From Coleofasciculus sp937127375 (GTDB lineage: Bacteria > Cyanobacteriota > Cyanobacteriia > Cyanobacteriales > Coleofasciculaceae), in the NCBI GenBank assembly GCA_040218875.1, contig JAVJQP010000072.1: a stretch of 64,000 nucleotides of DNA; one strand, given 5' to 3'. The translations under genes and the position numbers were made by a program. Numbering within the stretch: position 1 is the first letter of the stretch; each line of letters begins with the position of its first letter. The notes under the pieces were generated by a model. The model was not told the origin of the DNA and made no database searches. It worked only from the letters and a program-made list of their open reading frames with translations. Below are positions 8,680 to 18,082 of this stretch, piece after piece.

Positions 8680-9785
8680 TTAGTTCACTTCAATTGAAAA
8701 ACTTTAAGGCTTTTGAAGACCAGATGCTTAAGTTTAAAACTTTAACATTACTTTCTGGTCTTAACAGTACAGGTAAGTCTTCAGTTATACAAGCACTTCT
8801 TTTATTGCGTCAATCTTATCAGCAAGATTTATTGCCAGAACAAGGTTTGGCTCTCAACGGGGATTTGGTTTGTATTGGTACAGCTCAAGATGCACTTTTT
8901 GAGGCGGCAAAAGATGATGTAATCGGTTTTGATCTGCTATGGGAAGATGACACGCAGGGAAGATGGCGTTTCGACTACAACCGCGAGGCAGATGTAATAG
9001 ATCTTTCCTCACCCCAAACGGCTTCTGATGTCTATAAATCAAGTCTTTTCGGCGATAAGTTCCACTATATTCAAGCCGAACGTATTGGTCCCCGGACATA
9101 CTTCGAGATATCGGATTTTCAAGTACGACAACATGAGCAAATTGGCACCAGGGGGGAATACACAGCACATTTTCTCTCAACTTATAGAGATAAAAATATT
9201 CCTAACAGTAATTTGAGCCATCCAGAGGCAAAGTCACTTGATCTAAAAGATCAGGTCGAGGCATGGATGGGAGAAGTTAGCCCAGGTACACGAATTGAAA
9301 TCAAGTCAAACCAAGATATGGATTTGGTGAATTTTCAATATTCTTACGGACTCAGTAACCCCTACCGTGCTACTAATGTTGGTTTTGGCATTACTTACAC
9401 TTTACCCATTATTGTCGCCGTACTTTCATCTCCTCCAGGTACACTAATTTTACTGGAAAATCCAGAAGCGCATCTTCATCCTAAAGGGCAATCAAAAATG
9501 GGTGAATTATTGGCACTTGCTGCTAGTTGTGGGGTTCAAGTTGTCATAGAAACTCATAGTGACCATGTTTTAAATGGGATTCGTCTAGCTGTTCATGGTG
9601 GAAAACTTGAACCCAATGATGTTCAGTTGCACTATTTTGATCGCAAAGAAAAAGATCGACAAATTTACACCGAAGTAATATCCCCACGGATTGATCAAAA
9701 TGGACGAATTGATTACTGGCCCGATGGTTTCTTTGATGAATGGGATAAAAGTTTAATGACATTACTAAAACCGAGGGATGCGTAA
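8676..9785 (+). CDS. AAA family ATPase with DUF3696-like C-terminus, second gene of the module
   Basis: An ABC/SMC-type ATPase of the kind seen in anti-phage operons and overcoming-lysogenization-defect (OLD)-like systems. Walker A is GLNSTGKS (residues 28-35), the signature-like stretch is NVGFGITYTLPI (234-245), Walker B is LILLENPEAHLHP (257-269) and the switch histidine lies in ETHSDH (292-297). The C-terminal region (DVQLHYFDRK ... RIDYWPDGFFDEWDK) resembles DUF3696. No TOPRIM nuclease domain follows, unlike GajA or OLD. The Walker B acidic pair is changed: ENPE instead of DEPE/EEPE. It overlaps the DUF262 gene by ATGA and ends three bases before the third gene, so all three are almost certainly one operon. 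Confidence 0.88.
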   Translation: MISSLQLKNFKAFEDQMLKFKTLTLLSGLNSTGKSSVIQALLLLRQSYQQDLLPEQGLALNGDLVCIGTAQDALFEAAKDDVIGFDLLWEDDTQGRWRFDYNREADVIDLSSPQTASDVYKSSLFGDKFHYIQAERIGPRTYFEISDFQVRQHEQIGTRGEYTAHFLSTYRDKNIPNSNLSHPEAKSLDLKDQVEAWMGEVSPGTRIEIKSNQDMDLVNFQYSYGLSNPYRATNVGFGITYTLPIIVAVLSSPPGTLILLENPEAHLHPKGQSKMGELLALAASCGVQVVIETHSDHVLNGIRLAVHGGKLEPNDVQLHYFDRKEKDRQIYTEVISPRIDQNGRIDYWPDGFFDEWDKSLMTLLKPRDA

Positions 9786-9788
9786 ACC

Positions 9789-10727
9789 ATGGATTTAGAA
9801 ATGGTATTGAACGAGCTGTCCTTGCGAATTCCGGCTGATAATATTCAAGCTGCTCGACAACGGATGTCAGATCTGATTACTACCGCACAAACAGCGGCTG
9901 AACTCGGCGTAAATCCTATTCTTCGCACTCATAGTCAGTTTTACGCTACTGTACTTGCACCTGACTATTCTTTATCTGATTGGCTTGTTGATAGAAATGT
10001 GGATCGAGAAAAATCACGATTTATTCTCTTATCTACAAAAACTCCTTTCTTGGCAGATCTTCAAAATTCTGAGATTGAGGATAGAAACCTCCTGTCAGAT
10101 TTTTACTTTGAGGGAGAATCAACTGAAGGTCTGAAAATTGCTTACTTGCTTGAGTCTCTTGCTCTAAGCATCCAATCAGAACCTCAATGGGAGTTTAGTC
10201 ATTTAGTTTTAGAAGCGACTTTGCTTGAAGATGAAGAAACTTTCAATTCAGAAACAATAACAGTTTTTCATGCTAGCAAAGTTGAACATATACAGGAACA
10301 TACTCCTTGGATACAGAATCGTCTTAGGACAAGTGTTCGTGATGGAATAGATCTGTGGAACCGGAGAAGTGAACTTTTTCCTTCTCTAATTTTTTGTGAA
10401 ACCGTTAACCAGCAACTACGAAAGATTGGTACTGGTAACCCAATACTACGACAAGTTGTCAAAAGATTATTTGAGCTGGAAAACTATTGTAAAAGTTGGA
10501 CATCCGGCTCATTTAATCCAGATCAATTACCGAGCAAGGCTAGTCCAGAAAGTGAGACAAGGCTTCAGCAGTTGAGAAAGAAGTTCACCTTTGTCTGTCC
10601 TGATGGTAACGAACGTATCTTCAGTTTTCATGTTCGCATGACGCCAGGAGCTTGGCGACTTCATTTTTCAGTTGACTTAGGACCAGGTAAAATAATTATT
10701 GGATACATTGGTTCCAAAATACTATAA
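9789..10727 (+). CDS. Unknown protein, third gene of the DUF262/ATPase module
   Basis: I do not recognise this 312-residue protein. It has no signal peptide or membrane segment. The middle (about residues 35-225) is mixed alpha/beta with conserved-looking acid and Trp positions (EPQWEFSHLVLEATLLEDEE). The last 50 residues form a compact strand-rich domain with the pattern FSFHVRMTPGAWRLHFSV and IIIGYIGSKIL, reminiscent of short C-terminal domains in accessory proteins, though no family can be named. The ATG at 9789 comes three bases after the ATPase stop, so it is translated as part of the same unit and may be the effector or specificity subunit. Only its position supports that role. Confidence 0.6.
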   Translation: MDLEMVLNELSLRIPADNIQAARQRMSDLITTAQTAAELGVNPILRTHSQFYATVLAPDYSLSDWLVDRNVDREKSRFILLSTKTPFLADLQNSEIEDRNLLSDFYFEGESTEGLKIAYLLESLALSIQSEPQWEFSHLVLEATLLEDEETFNSETITVFHASKVEHIQEHTPWIQNRLRTSVRDGIDLWNRRSELFPSLIFCETVNQQLRKIGTGNPILRQVVKRLFELENYCKSWTSGSFNPDQLPSKASPESETRLQQLRKKFTFVCPDGNERIFSFHVRMTPGAWRLHFSVDLGPGKIIIGYIGSKIL

Positions 10728-10766
10728 GTAGTCGGACATTGATCGCCTCCCCTAACCCAGACCCGT

Positions 10767-10822
10767 AAAACTCTCTACCTGATAGCTTTTCCGGTTTTGA
10801 TTTAAAACGAGTAAGGGAGTTT
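10767..10822. terminator. Possible bidirectional terminator between convergent genes
   Basis: AAAACTC near 10767 and GAGTTTT near 10816 form an inverted pair between the module and the convergent DUF4926 gene, with A and T runs outside. The loop is long, so confidence is low. Confidence 0.3.
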
Positions 10823-10833
10823 TATTAACTTGC

Positions 10834-11070
10834 CTAAGCTAGAGAACGAACGGTGAGAATTTCATTATTTTTCAAGGGTTGAACGGCGGACATCGGCACA
10901 GCAATTACATTAATGGATTCACCTACAGCATTAAAAACTTCCAAAATATAGCCATCTTCATCACCGCTAGAATGAGGCACATAATCAACTAGGGTAAGAA
11001 CGTCACCTTTTTGCAGATGATGTTCTGGAAGGTTGCGAGATAGAACGACGCGCTGGTAAAGTTCAAGCAT
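10834..11070 (-). CDS. DUF4926 domain protein
   Basis: A 78-residue protein matching the DUF4926 pattern: MLELYQRVVLSRNLPEHHLQKGDVLTLVDYV, cut here as an N-terminal strand, then HLQKGDVLTLVDYV, then GYILEVFNAVGE and VIAVPMSAVQPL. Members are small all-beta proteins common in cyanobacteria and often found next to a DUF6883-type partner; no partner is present here. It converges on the DUF262 module and may be an orphan part of a toxin-antitoxin-like pair. The molecular role is not established. Confidence 0.8.
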   Translation of the reverse strand: MLELYQRVVLSRNLPEHHLQKGDVLTLVDYVPHSSGDEDGYILEVFNAVGESINVIAVPMSAVQPLKNNEILTVRSLA

Positions 11071-11496
11071 TTATACCGCGATTCTCGTTTGTTCGTTTGT
11101 CTCAACCTCAAAGATAATACTATAGCATTTCCCGGTCTGGTGAGCTACTGTGCCAAGGGCGCAAGGATGGTGCCCCTACTGTTGGGTGTACCACATTGGC
11201 TGGGGAACTGCTATATTGCGTAAAGTGGGAAAAGAGTAACTAAATTGGTGCGATCGCGTCTGGGGTAATTGAGTTTGTCTGTCAATAGGAGCCAATGACA
11301 AATGATGATGATTGCGTCGCTAAAAAACAGTCTACGCTCTCTTTAGGAATAACTACTTCTTAAACTTCTGCTAAGATATTACGGATTTATTAAGTAAAAG
11401 TAGTATATAAACAAAGAACTTGATAAAGTTATACATTATTTAAACTATCAACAGAGTTATGCTCGTTGATGGTATCTTGAGGTCTGAGGAGTCAGT
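11071..11496. other. Intergenic region before the TPR/coiled-coil gene
   Basis: There is no gene here. The stretch 11370-11460 is AT-rich (TTAAGTAAAAGTAGTATATA) and likely carries the promoter of the next gene. The part at 11125-11215 (CGCAAGGATGGTGCCCCTAC) resembles repeat debris. Confidence 0.4.
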
Positions 11497-13725
11497 ATGT
11501 CAAAAATCCCGGTTCAGATAGGCGTAGCCTTAGCGACATTGATGACTGGTGGAATCGCCAGTGCGACGGTGCAAACCCCGATTGAACCCATGGAGTTCGA
11601 TCGCACTCCCACGGAAATGCCGATCGCACAAGCCCAACTGCTGGATCAATTGTGGCAACAGGTGAGCCAGTTACGGGGTGTGGGTAAATATCGTGAGGCG
11701 ATCGCGATCCTCGATCGGATCGTGCAAATTGAGCCAGAGGCGTTCTTGGCGTGGTATTGGCGCGGTGAGATATTCAGCAGTTGGGGACAGAATGAAAGCG
11801 CGATCGCATCCTACGATGAAGCGATTCGACTTCAGCCCAGTTATCTTTTAGCTCAGTATAAAAAAGGACAAGCCTTATACGAACTCCAACGTTATCAGGC
11901 GGCGGTGACAACTTGGCAACAAACCTTAACCTTAAACGCCGAATCGGAGTATGAACAAACCTTAATTTCCACCGTCATCCCCAAAAAAATTGCCCAAGTG
12001 CTGTCTTATGAGTTGCGAGAGTATAATCAAGCGATCTCAATCTATGACCAACTTTTGCAAACGAATGAGCAGATGGCGTCAGTGTGGGTAGAACGCGCCG
12101 CCGCATTGTATAAACTCGAACGATATCAAGACGCGGTAGCCAGTTGTAACCAAGCCATAGAAATTGAACCGCGAAACGCCCTCGCCTGGAAACGACGGGG
12201 ATTAGCATTGTATCAATTAGAACGTTATGAGCAAGCGATCGCGTCTTTAGAACGAGCGGTGAGTTATGATTCAACTGATTTAGAAGTAACCACCTTACTC
12301 TCTATTCTCACCACCTCTGGCGAATCTACCACCGAGGTTCGTAGCGCCCAACAACGACTCGTGGCGCTGCAAACAGAGATTCGCACCGCCGAAGCCCGAT
12401 TAGAGGTGCTGCGGAATGAACGCCAAACCGTAACCGCCCAATTTGAATCCTCCCAATCTCAAGTGCGTCAATCGCAACAGCGATTAGTCGCCCTGCGCGA
12501 AGAAATTCAAACCGCTCAAGCTCAACTCGAATCCTTCCAAGTCGAAATCCGGGAATCTCGACAACCGTTAATCGCCATTCGAGAAGAGATTCAAACCGCC
12601 CAAGCCCAACTCTCATCCGCTCAAGCGGCGGTGCGCCAATCTCAACAACGGTTAGTTGAAGTGCGAGAGGAGATTACCAGCGCTCAAGCCCAACTGACAT
12701 CTTTACAAAGTGAACGCCAAACCTTAGAAGCGAGACTGGTTGAGGTACGGGAGGAAATTGAAACCTCTCAAGAACGTCTGGAAGCCTCCCAAGCATCTGT
12801 GCGCCAATCTCAACAACAGTTAGTCGAAGTTCGCGAGGAAGTTAGCAGCGCTCAAGTCGAATTGACATCACTCCAAAGTGAACGCCAAAGTCGAGAGGCG
12901 AGACTGGTAGCGATACAGGAGGAAATTGAAACCTCTCAAGAACGTCTGGAAACCTCTCAAGCATCTGTGCGCCAATCTCAACAACGGTTAGTCGAAGTGC
13001 GAGAGGAAGTTAGTAGCGCTCAAGCCCAACTGACATCCCTACAGAGTGAACGCCAAACCTTAGAAGCCAGACTGGTGGCGGTACGGGAGGAAATTGAGGT
13101 GTCTCAAGAACGCCTGGAAGCCTCTCAATCTTCGGTGCGACAATCTCAACAACAGTTAGTTGAAGTTCGGGAAGAGATTAGTACTGCACAGATAGAATTT
13201 GAATCACTCCAACGTGAACGCCAAACCTTAGAAGCAAGACTGGTAGCGGTACGGGAGGAAATCGAAACCGTTCAAGAACGTCTGGAAGCCTCTCAATCTT
13301 CGGTGCGACAATCTCAACAACGGTTAGTTGAAGTGCGACAAGAGGTTAGCAGCGCCGAAGCCAGAGTTGAATCACTCCAAAGTGAACGCCAAAGCTTAGA
13401 AGTCCAACTGGTAGCAGTACGTGGTGAAATCGAAACGGCTCAAGAACGCCTGGAAGTCTCTCGCCGTGAATTCCGCACCGTACAACAGCGTTTAAGTACA
13501 TTACAAGGCGAAATCCAAACCACCGAACAACGAATCGCGACGGCTCGAACTGAACTGCGTCAGTTAGAAGAGCGCAAGACAGTGGAAGTTGACACATTAC
13601 AGACTCTACAAGTTCAGTATTGCGCTTTACAAGAAGATTTGAGTGAATTGGAAGTCGCGATACGTCGAATCAGGGGAGAGTCAGCCGGAGCGGTTCAGCG
13701 TTGTCAATTGTCGAACGTCGAATAA
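11497..13725 (+). CDS. Secreted TPR protein with an internally repeated coiled-coil rod
   Basis: 742 residues. A signal peptide covers about residues 1-25 (VALATLMTGGIASATV). Several tetratricopeptide repeats follow, from about 50 to 270 (AWYWRGEIFSSWGQNESAIA, ALAWKRRGLALYQLERYEQA). From about 280 to 720 the protein is one long Glu/Gln/Arg-rich coiled coil. Within it a 56-residue unit (eight heptads) recurs at least five times, each with RQSQQRLVEVREE, and the DNA repeats at exactly 168 bp. It was probably built by tandem duplication and is prone to length change. It is likely periplasmic or envelope-associated, with TPRs for protein binding and a rod as spacer. No enzymatic motif is seen. 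Confidence 0.75.
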   Translation: MSKIPVQIGVALATLMTGGIASATVQTPIEPMEFDRTPTEMPIAQAQLLDQLWQQVSQLRGVGKYREAIAILDRIVQIEPEAFLAWYWRGEIFSSWGQNESAIASYDEAIRLQPSYLLAQYKKGQALYELQRYQAAVTTWQQTLTLNAESEYEQTLISTVIPKKIAQVLSYELREYNQAISIYDQLLQTNEQMASVWVERAAALYKLERYQDAVASCNQAIEIEPRNALAWKRRGLALYQLERYEQAIASLERAVSYDSTDLEVTTLLSILTTSGESTTEVRSAQQRLVALQTEIRTAEARLEVLRNERQTVTAQFESSQSQVRQSQQRLVALREEIQTAQAQLESFQVEIRESRQPLIAIREEIQTAQAQLSSAQAAVRQSQQRLVEVREEITSAQAQLTSLQSERQTLEARLVEVREEIETSQERLEASQASVRQSQQQLVEVREEVSSAQVELTSLQSERQSREARLVAIQEEIETSQERLETSQASVRQSQQRLVEVREEVSSAQAQLTSLQSERQTLEARLVAVREEIEVSQERLEASQSSVRQSQQQLVEVREEISTAQIEFESLQRERQTLEARLVAVREEIETVQERLEASQSSVRQSQQRLVEVRQEVSSAEARVESLQSERQSLEVQLVAVRGEIETAQERLEVSRREFRTVQQRLSTLQGEIQTTEQRIATARTELRQLEERKTVEVDTLQTLQVQYCALQEDLSELEVAIRRIRGESAGAVQRCQLSNVE
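12651..13490 (+). repeat. Five 168-bp coding repeats
   Basis: The marker GTTAGT(T/C)GAAGT occurs at 12651, 12819, 12987, 13155 and 13323, exactly 168 bases apart each time. Each unit codes for 56 residues (eight heptads) of the coiled-coil rod, so length change by recombination keeps both frame and heptad phase. Confidence 0.9.
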
Positions 13726-13815
13726 TATTGATTTTCACCCTAAGTATCACACCAAAAGGGGCACGACATGTCGTGCCCCTACATCCTACATCTGGTAGTT
13801 CAACGGTAAAACCTG

Positions 13816-14325
13816 TTAAGCGATTTCTCGCGAATCGTGATAACACCAAGCCAATACAGTCGCACCGACAATTAACTTAATCGCTTCTAGGAACCAATAG
13901 CCTTCATGCATCTCAACCATTCCGCTTGCCATACCCGTTGCTGGCTCAAACAGATTCAGTTGCATCGCTAGAGCGCTCATCTGGGGCGTCATGATGTAGG
14001 TATTAATGATAGCAATTGCTAACAGAAGCCCAGATAATAGGATCGACCAGCGTCTGACATGATGATAGAGATTAGATGTGCCACGTATTGCCAAAAGGCT
14101 GGTTAAAACTAAAGCGGCACAGAGTAACTCGATCCGATTAAACATCCAGAAAACCGAATAACCCGCACTGGCAAAACTGGCGTCGTTCAACATTCCAGCC
14201 GTTCCCAGAGTGGGCATGATCACGAAATCTAAAATAAAGCTACTACTTAACCACAGACCCAAGACAAACAGAGCAATCGTTTGCCAGGTGGGTCGTTTTG
14301 TGCTAGTCCCAAAAACAGCATTCAT
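13816..14325 (-). CDS. Four-helix integral membrane protein
   Basis: 169 residues with four predicted membrane segments: about residues 17-36 (ALFVLGLWLSSSFILDFVI), 56-80, 91-110 (LLSGLLLAIAIINTYIM) and 145-160. The arrangement, with conserved FDFVIMPTL-like and NRIELLCA patches, resembles DUF4149-type membrane proteins, but I am not certain of the family. A histidine/glutamate patch (MVEMHEGYWFLEAIK) lies before the last helix. It is a single gene on the minus strand with a short AT-rich leader. The function is unknown. Confidence 0.65.
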   Translation of the reverse strand: MNAVFGTSTKRPTWQTIALFVLGLWLSSSFILDFVIMPTLGTAGMLNDASFASAGYSVFWMFNRIELLCAALVLTSLLAIRGTSNLYHHVRRWSILLSGLLLAIAIINTYIMTPQMSALAMQLNLFEPATGMASGMVEMHEGYWFLEAIKLIVGATVLAWCYHDSREIA

Positions 14326-14504
14326 AGTTTTTCCTTGAATTTCTCTGTTATTTTTAGCTTAACCAAGATCAGAGCAAAAAAATGTAAAATATTCTTGCGA
14401 AGCACTCGCGATAATGTTGCGTTTTTTAAAGTTGTCATTCGTCATACTCGCGCAAGCGAGAAGCAAGCTACGTCATTCGTCATTCGTTAGGAGACAAGGA
14501 AGGC

Positions 14505-14565
14505 GGGGCGGGTTTAGTCGCATCTGGGAGAGGGAAGCAACGATAGTAGTGAAACCCGCCCCTAC
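14505..14565. mobile_element. MITE-like repeat family A, copy 3
   Basis: GGGGCGGGTTTAGTCGCATC at the left and GAAACCCGCCCCTAC at the right. It is placed directly upstream of the DUF4347 gene, with a heptamer-type TCATTCG array just before it (about 14435-14490). Confidence 0.85.
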
Positions 14566-14625
14566 ACACTTTCCTAATGCCTCAGGCTAGATTGGAGTGG
14601 CAATGGCGATGATAGGGTGCATCAG

Positions 14626-17600
14626 ATGGAATTGATAGAACCAGGAACAGGGTTGATCGTATCCGCTGAGGCGGACAGGGTATCGGGATACTCAGAGGGA
14701 CTAGGGTTCAATCAAATCGGGGAAGTCAATGGGAGACCAAACCGCGATCGCAGTCTTGTCGGTGAGGCGTATATCCCAGAGTTACAGCCACTTGCAGATA
14801 ATCCGGTGATTGACGTTGAAGCGGCAGTTCCGTTTCTAGAACACCGCTTATCTAGCGTAGACTCTCCAGAGACATTAAACCCTGAATCAGAGAAGGCGAC
14901 AGGGCGAGATCTCCTTACCGGATTGGATGTTGGAAACGCCCACAACAGTACTTTAGTATTCGTAGACGCCGGGATTGCAGACGCTGAAACCTTAGTGGCT
15001 GGGGTTGTCCCTGGGGCTGAAGTAATCATGCTGACACCGGATCAGGATGGGGTGAGCCAAATTACTCAGGTATTGGCAGAACGTCAAGGACTATCCAGTG
15101 TTCAGATTATCTCCCATGGTATGTCGGCTGGGTTGCAATTAGGCGCAGGAGAGTTGAGTCTGGATACGCTGAATACGTATACCAATCAGTTGCAAACCTG
15201 GGCAGGGGCATTAACATCAGAGGCTGATATCCTGTTCTATGGCTGTAATCTGGCAGCAACCGCCTTAGGAGAGCAGTTCATCGAACAGGTGAGTCAGTTG
15301 ACAGGGGCAGATGTCGCCGCTTCTAGCGATCGCACGGGAAGTGCAGCTTTGGGCGGGGATTGGGAGTTGGAAGTATCTCAGGGAACCATTGAATCCGATG
15401 TGGCGTTGCAGATGTGGGCGCAGTCGGCGTATCAGGCGGTACTGGATGCGGTGGATAATAATCTAACAGTCAATAGTGCCAGTTTTTTGGGGGGAAATGG
15501 GGATGACAGTGGCAATGCGGTGGAAATTGCCCCCGACAGAACCATTGTGATTGGCGGGAATTTTGATCTAACACCGACTCAGAGTTTAGCAGATGGACAG
15601 GGGACAGTCATCCGTTTGGATTCTACGGGACAAACGAGACTCTCAGTAACTCAGGTGGGTGCTGATGTGGATGACTTGGATCTCAATCGCACCAATGGCA
15701 ACATCACCGTTGTCGGTGACTTTGGCGTTAAAACCCTCAATAGTGACGCCAGTCAGGTTCTCTGGAGTGCTAATCCCGGTAGCGCCCAACGAGTCGCGGT
15801 GGCGGGGCAGGGTCAAGTTGCTGTCCTCGCAGATAAACAGGTGACAGTTTATAATCCACAGGGGACTGCCATCGGTAACTTTACTGTCCCAGGAACCCAG
15901 ATTGCAGATGTGGCGATTGACAGTAATACCTCATCGGTATTTGTCACCGGATATCGACAGGTAAGTACCAATTTACAGCTTCCCTTACTCCGCAGCTATA
16001 GTTACACGGGTGAGATTAACTGGGAAAATTATAATTTTTCGGCTAATGAAGCCGCCGGAGAGAATTTAGGCGCAGATACTCGTGGGTTACGGGTAGCGAT
16101 TGGACAAGATAATCAGCTTTACTTTGCAGGTAGTTTGGACGGCGGGAATAGTGTTTTTCAACGCGATCCCGAAACTATCACCCAATCGGCTGGTAATGTG
16201 AATATCGACAACTACACAAACACATCGAACAGTGGTGGCGGAAAATTTGCCTATTTTGCCCGCTTGAATCCGGCGACAGGAACTTTGAATCAGGGTCAGA
16301 TTTTCCTCACCCGCCTTTCCAGTGGTAAAGGAAATTCCTTTGCGGTTAATGCAATTACGGCGGATGCCAATGGTAGAGTTTATATTGGGGGTCAAGCCGG
16401 TGCTTCTTTACCCGATCGCTCTGAGTTGCAAATTAATGGAATGTCTGTCGGACCCTACAGTGGCTTTGAGGGGGCAGTGATTGCGGTAAGTGAGGATTTC
16501 CAACAACGGGAACTGGTGGGACTTTGGTCGGGAGGTAGTCCATCGGGTTCTGAGGTGAATGGGGTGGCGGTGTTTGGAGATATCCGGGCGATGGTGTCCA
16601 CAAATTCCGGTACAAATATGATTACGGTTAATCCGCTTCAGGGTACTTCGGGTGGTAATCAGGATGCCTTTTTCTCAGTTTGGCAAAGTCCAGCCACTCC
16701 GATTGGTAATCCACCCACAGAGATTAATTTAACGAATACAACCATTGCTAAAAATACGTTACAGGAGAAGGTTGTGGGTGAGCTGACGACGCTTGACCCA
16801 GATACAGATGATCGCCATACTTACACGTTAATTGATGATGCCGGAGGACGGTTTGCGATCGCTGATAATAAATTGCTCGTTGCCGATGGTGTTAACTTAG
16901 ACTTTGAGACCAATCAGAGTTATCAGATTACTGTCCGCAGTACCGATGCCGATGGCTTCTCTTTTGAAGAGAGCTTTGAGATTGCGATCGCGGCTGTTGA
17001 TGATACCCCGACGCCTACACCAACACCTACTCTACCCGTTGGTTTAGTGGATTTGGCACAAATCGGTTCAACTCAGGGCGTTTTTCAAGTGGGTGGAACT
17101 CCCGGAGAAGCGGTGCGCTTACAGTTCGACTGGACGTTCCGAGAAGCCCAGTTTAAAAATGAAGTCGGTGTCTTGCGAGTAGATGATGCCATGGGGACAG
17201 TGAATGGCGTGCGCCCCGGTGATCCAGGATATGCCCAGCAAGCCTTAACTCGTGCTGAGAGCCAGGTATTATTTGCCCGGGGGGAGAATGTAGGTAAGGG
17301 TGTGGATTTGAGCCTCCAGGCGGGAGAGTATTGGGTGTTTTATTTAATTCAGGATAGTACCCGGGCAGACTGGCTAGCCGAGAATCCGGACAATCGTCTG
17401 GATGGGGAAACCATTGCCTTTTTCTCCGTCACGGCGGCAAATCCTGATCAGTTTAACCACGTTCAACGTACCGAGTTGGGGGATGGTATGGTGCAACTGG
17501 CTTGGGAAGATCTCACGGGTGGCGGCGATCAAGATTTTAATGATGTTATCTTCAACGTGAGTAACGCTGATTGGACTGTGCCAGGGGAGTTGGGTGAGAT

Positions 17601-18048
17601 GAGACCCCTGATTTTCAACTGGATGGCACAAGATAGCGTGATCAGTCATGAACTGGGTTTATTTTTGTTTGATCAGCCCAACGGACAAATCGGTAATTTA
17701 GTCCCTGGTGATCCGGGTTATGCTGTAGCTGCCCTGTCTCAGCCGAATCGCCAGGTTATCGTTGCACCGGGAGAGACAGGGAATGGGCAACGGACACTGA
17801 ATGTGAAGAGCGATCGCGTTTTAGGATGGTATTTGATCCAAAACGGCACAACGGAACAGTTTTTACGGGAAAACCCCGACAATTTACTGGGGAATTCGCC
17901 CTTAGCCTTTTTCTCAATCATTGCTGCGAACCCTAATGGGATCGATAACTTCTGGCGACTGTCCCCGAATGAATTTGCCTGGGAAGACCTGACAAACGAT
18001 AGTGATATCGACTTTAATGATGTAATGATAGGCATTCAGTTTGGCTAA
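14626..18048 (+). CDS. Large DUF4347/cadherin-like/DUF4114 surface protein
   Basis: 1140 residues, probably exported or cell-surface. Order of parts: an N-terminal linker; a DUF4347 domain at about residues 105-275 (STLVFVDAGI ... ILFYGCNLAA ... TGADVAASSDRTG); a long beta-propeller-like region of NHL/SBBP type (about 285-695); a cadherin-like domain at about 700-790 (DTDDRHTYTLIDDAGGRFAI); a Thr-Pro linker; and two DUF4114 domains, each ending in WEDLT-x-G/D-x-D-DFNDV. The DFND acidic motifs suggest calcium binding. ATG 14626 is preferred over GTG 14617 because TAGGG lies at suitable distance. It lacks a classical signal peptide, as is common in this family, and sits 34 bases before the exosortase gene, which may be co-transcribed. 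Confidence 0.82.
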   Translation: MELIEPGTGLIVSAEADRVSGYSEGLGFNQIGEVNGRPNRDRSLVGEAYIPELQPLADNPVIDVEAAVPFLEHRLSSVDSPETLNPESEKATGRDLLTGLDVGNAHNSTLVFVDAGIADAETLVAGVVPGAEVIMLTPDQDGVSQITQVLAERQGLSSVQIISHGMSAGLQLGAGELSLDTLNTYTNQLQTWAGALTSEADILFYGCNLAATALGEQFIEQVSQLTGADVAASSDRTGSAALGGDWELEVSQGTIESDVALQMWAQSAYQAVLDAVDNNLTVNSASFLGGNGDDSGNAVEIAPDRTIVIGGNFDLTPTQSLADGQGTVIRLDSTGQTRLSVTQVGADVDDLDLNRTNGNITVVGDFGVKTLNSDASQVLWSANPGSAQRVAVAGQGQVAVLADKQVTVYNPQGTAIGNFTVPGTQIADVAIDSNTSSVFVTGYRQVSTNLQLPLLRSYSYTGEINWENYNFSANEAAGENLGADTRGLRVAIGQDNQLYFAGSLDGGNSVFQRDPETITQSAGNVNIDNYTNTSNSGGGKFAYFARLNPATGTLNQGQIFLTRLSSGKGNSFAVNAITADANGRVYIGGQAGASLPDRSELQINGMSVGPYSGFEGAVIAVSEDFQQRELVGLWSGGSPSGSEVNGVAVFGDIRAMVSTNSGTNMITVNPLQGTSGGNQDAFFSVWQSPATPIGNPPTEINLTNTTIAKNTLQEKVVGELTTLDPDTDDRHTYTLIDDAGGRFAIADNKLLVADGVNLDFETNQSYQITVRSTDADGFSFEESFEIAIAAVDDTPTPTPTPTLPVGLVDLAQIGSTQGVFQVGGTPGEAVRLQFDWTFREAQFKNEVGVLRVDDAMGTVNGVRPGDPGYAQQALTRAESQVLFARGENVGKGVDLSLQAGEYWVFYLIQDSTRADWLAENPDNRLDGETIAFFSVTAANPDQFNHVQRTELGDGMVQLAWEDLTGGGDQDFNDVIFNVSNADWTVPGELGEMRPLIFNWMAQDSVISHELGLFLFDQPNGQIGNLVPGDPGYAVAALSQPNRQVIVAPGETGNGQRTLNVKSDRVLGWYLIQNGTTEQFLRENPDNLLGNSPLAFFSIIAANPNGIDNFWRLSPNEFAWEDLTNDSDIDFNDVMIGIQFG

Positions 18049-18082
18049 TTTTCTCTCTAATCGTTTCTACCCATAAAGCACC

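Noticed and set aside
12326..13597. Minus-strand open frames across the coiled-coil gene
   Set aside because: They are compositional shadows of the repeated coding sequence.
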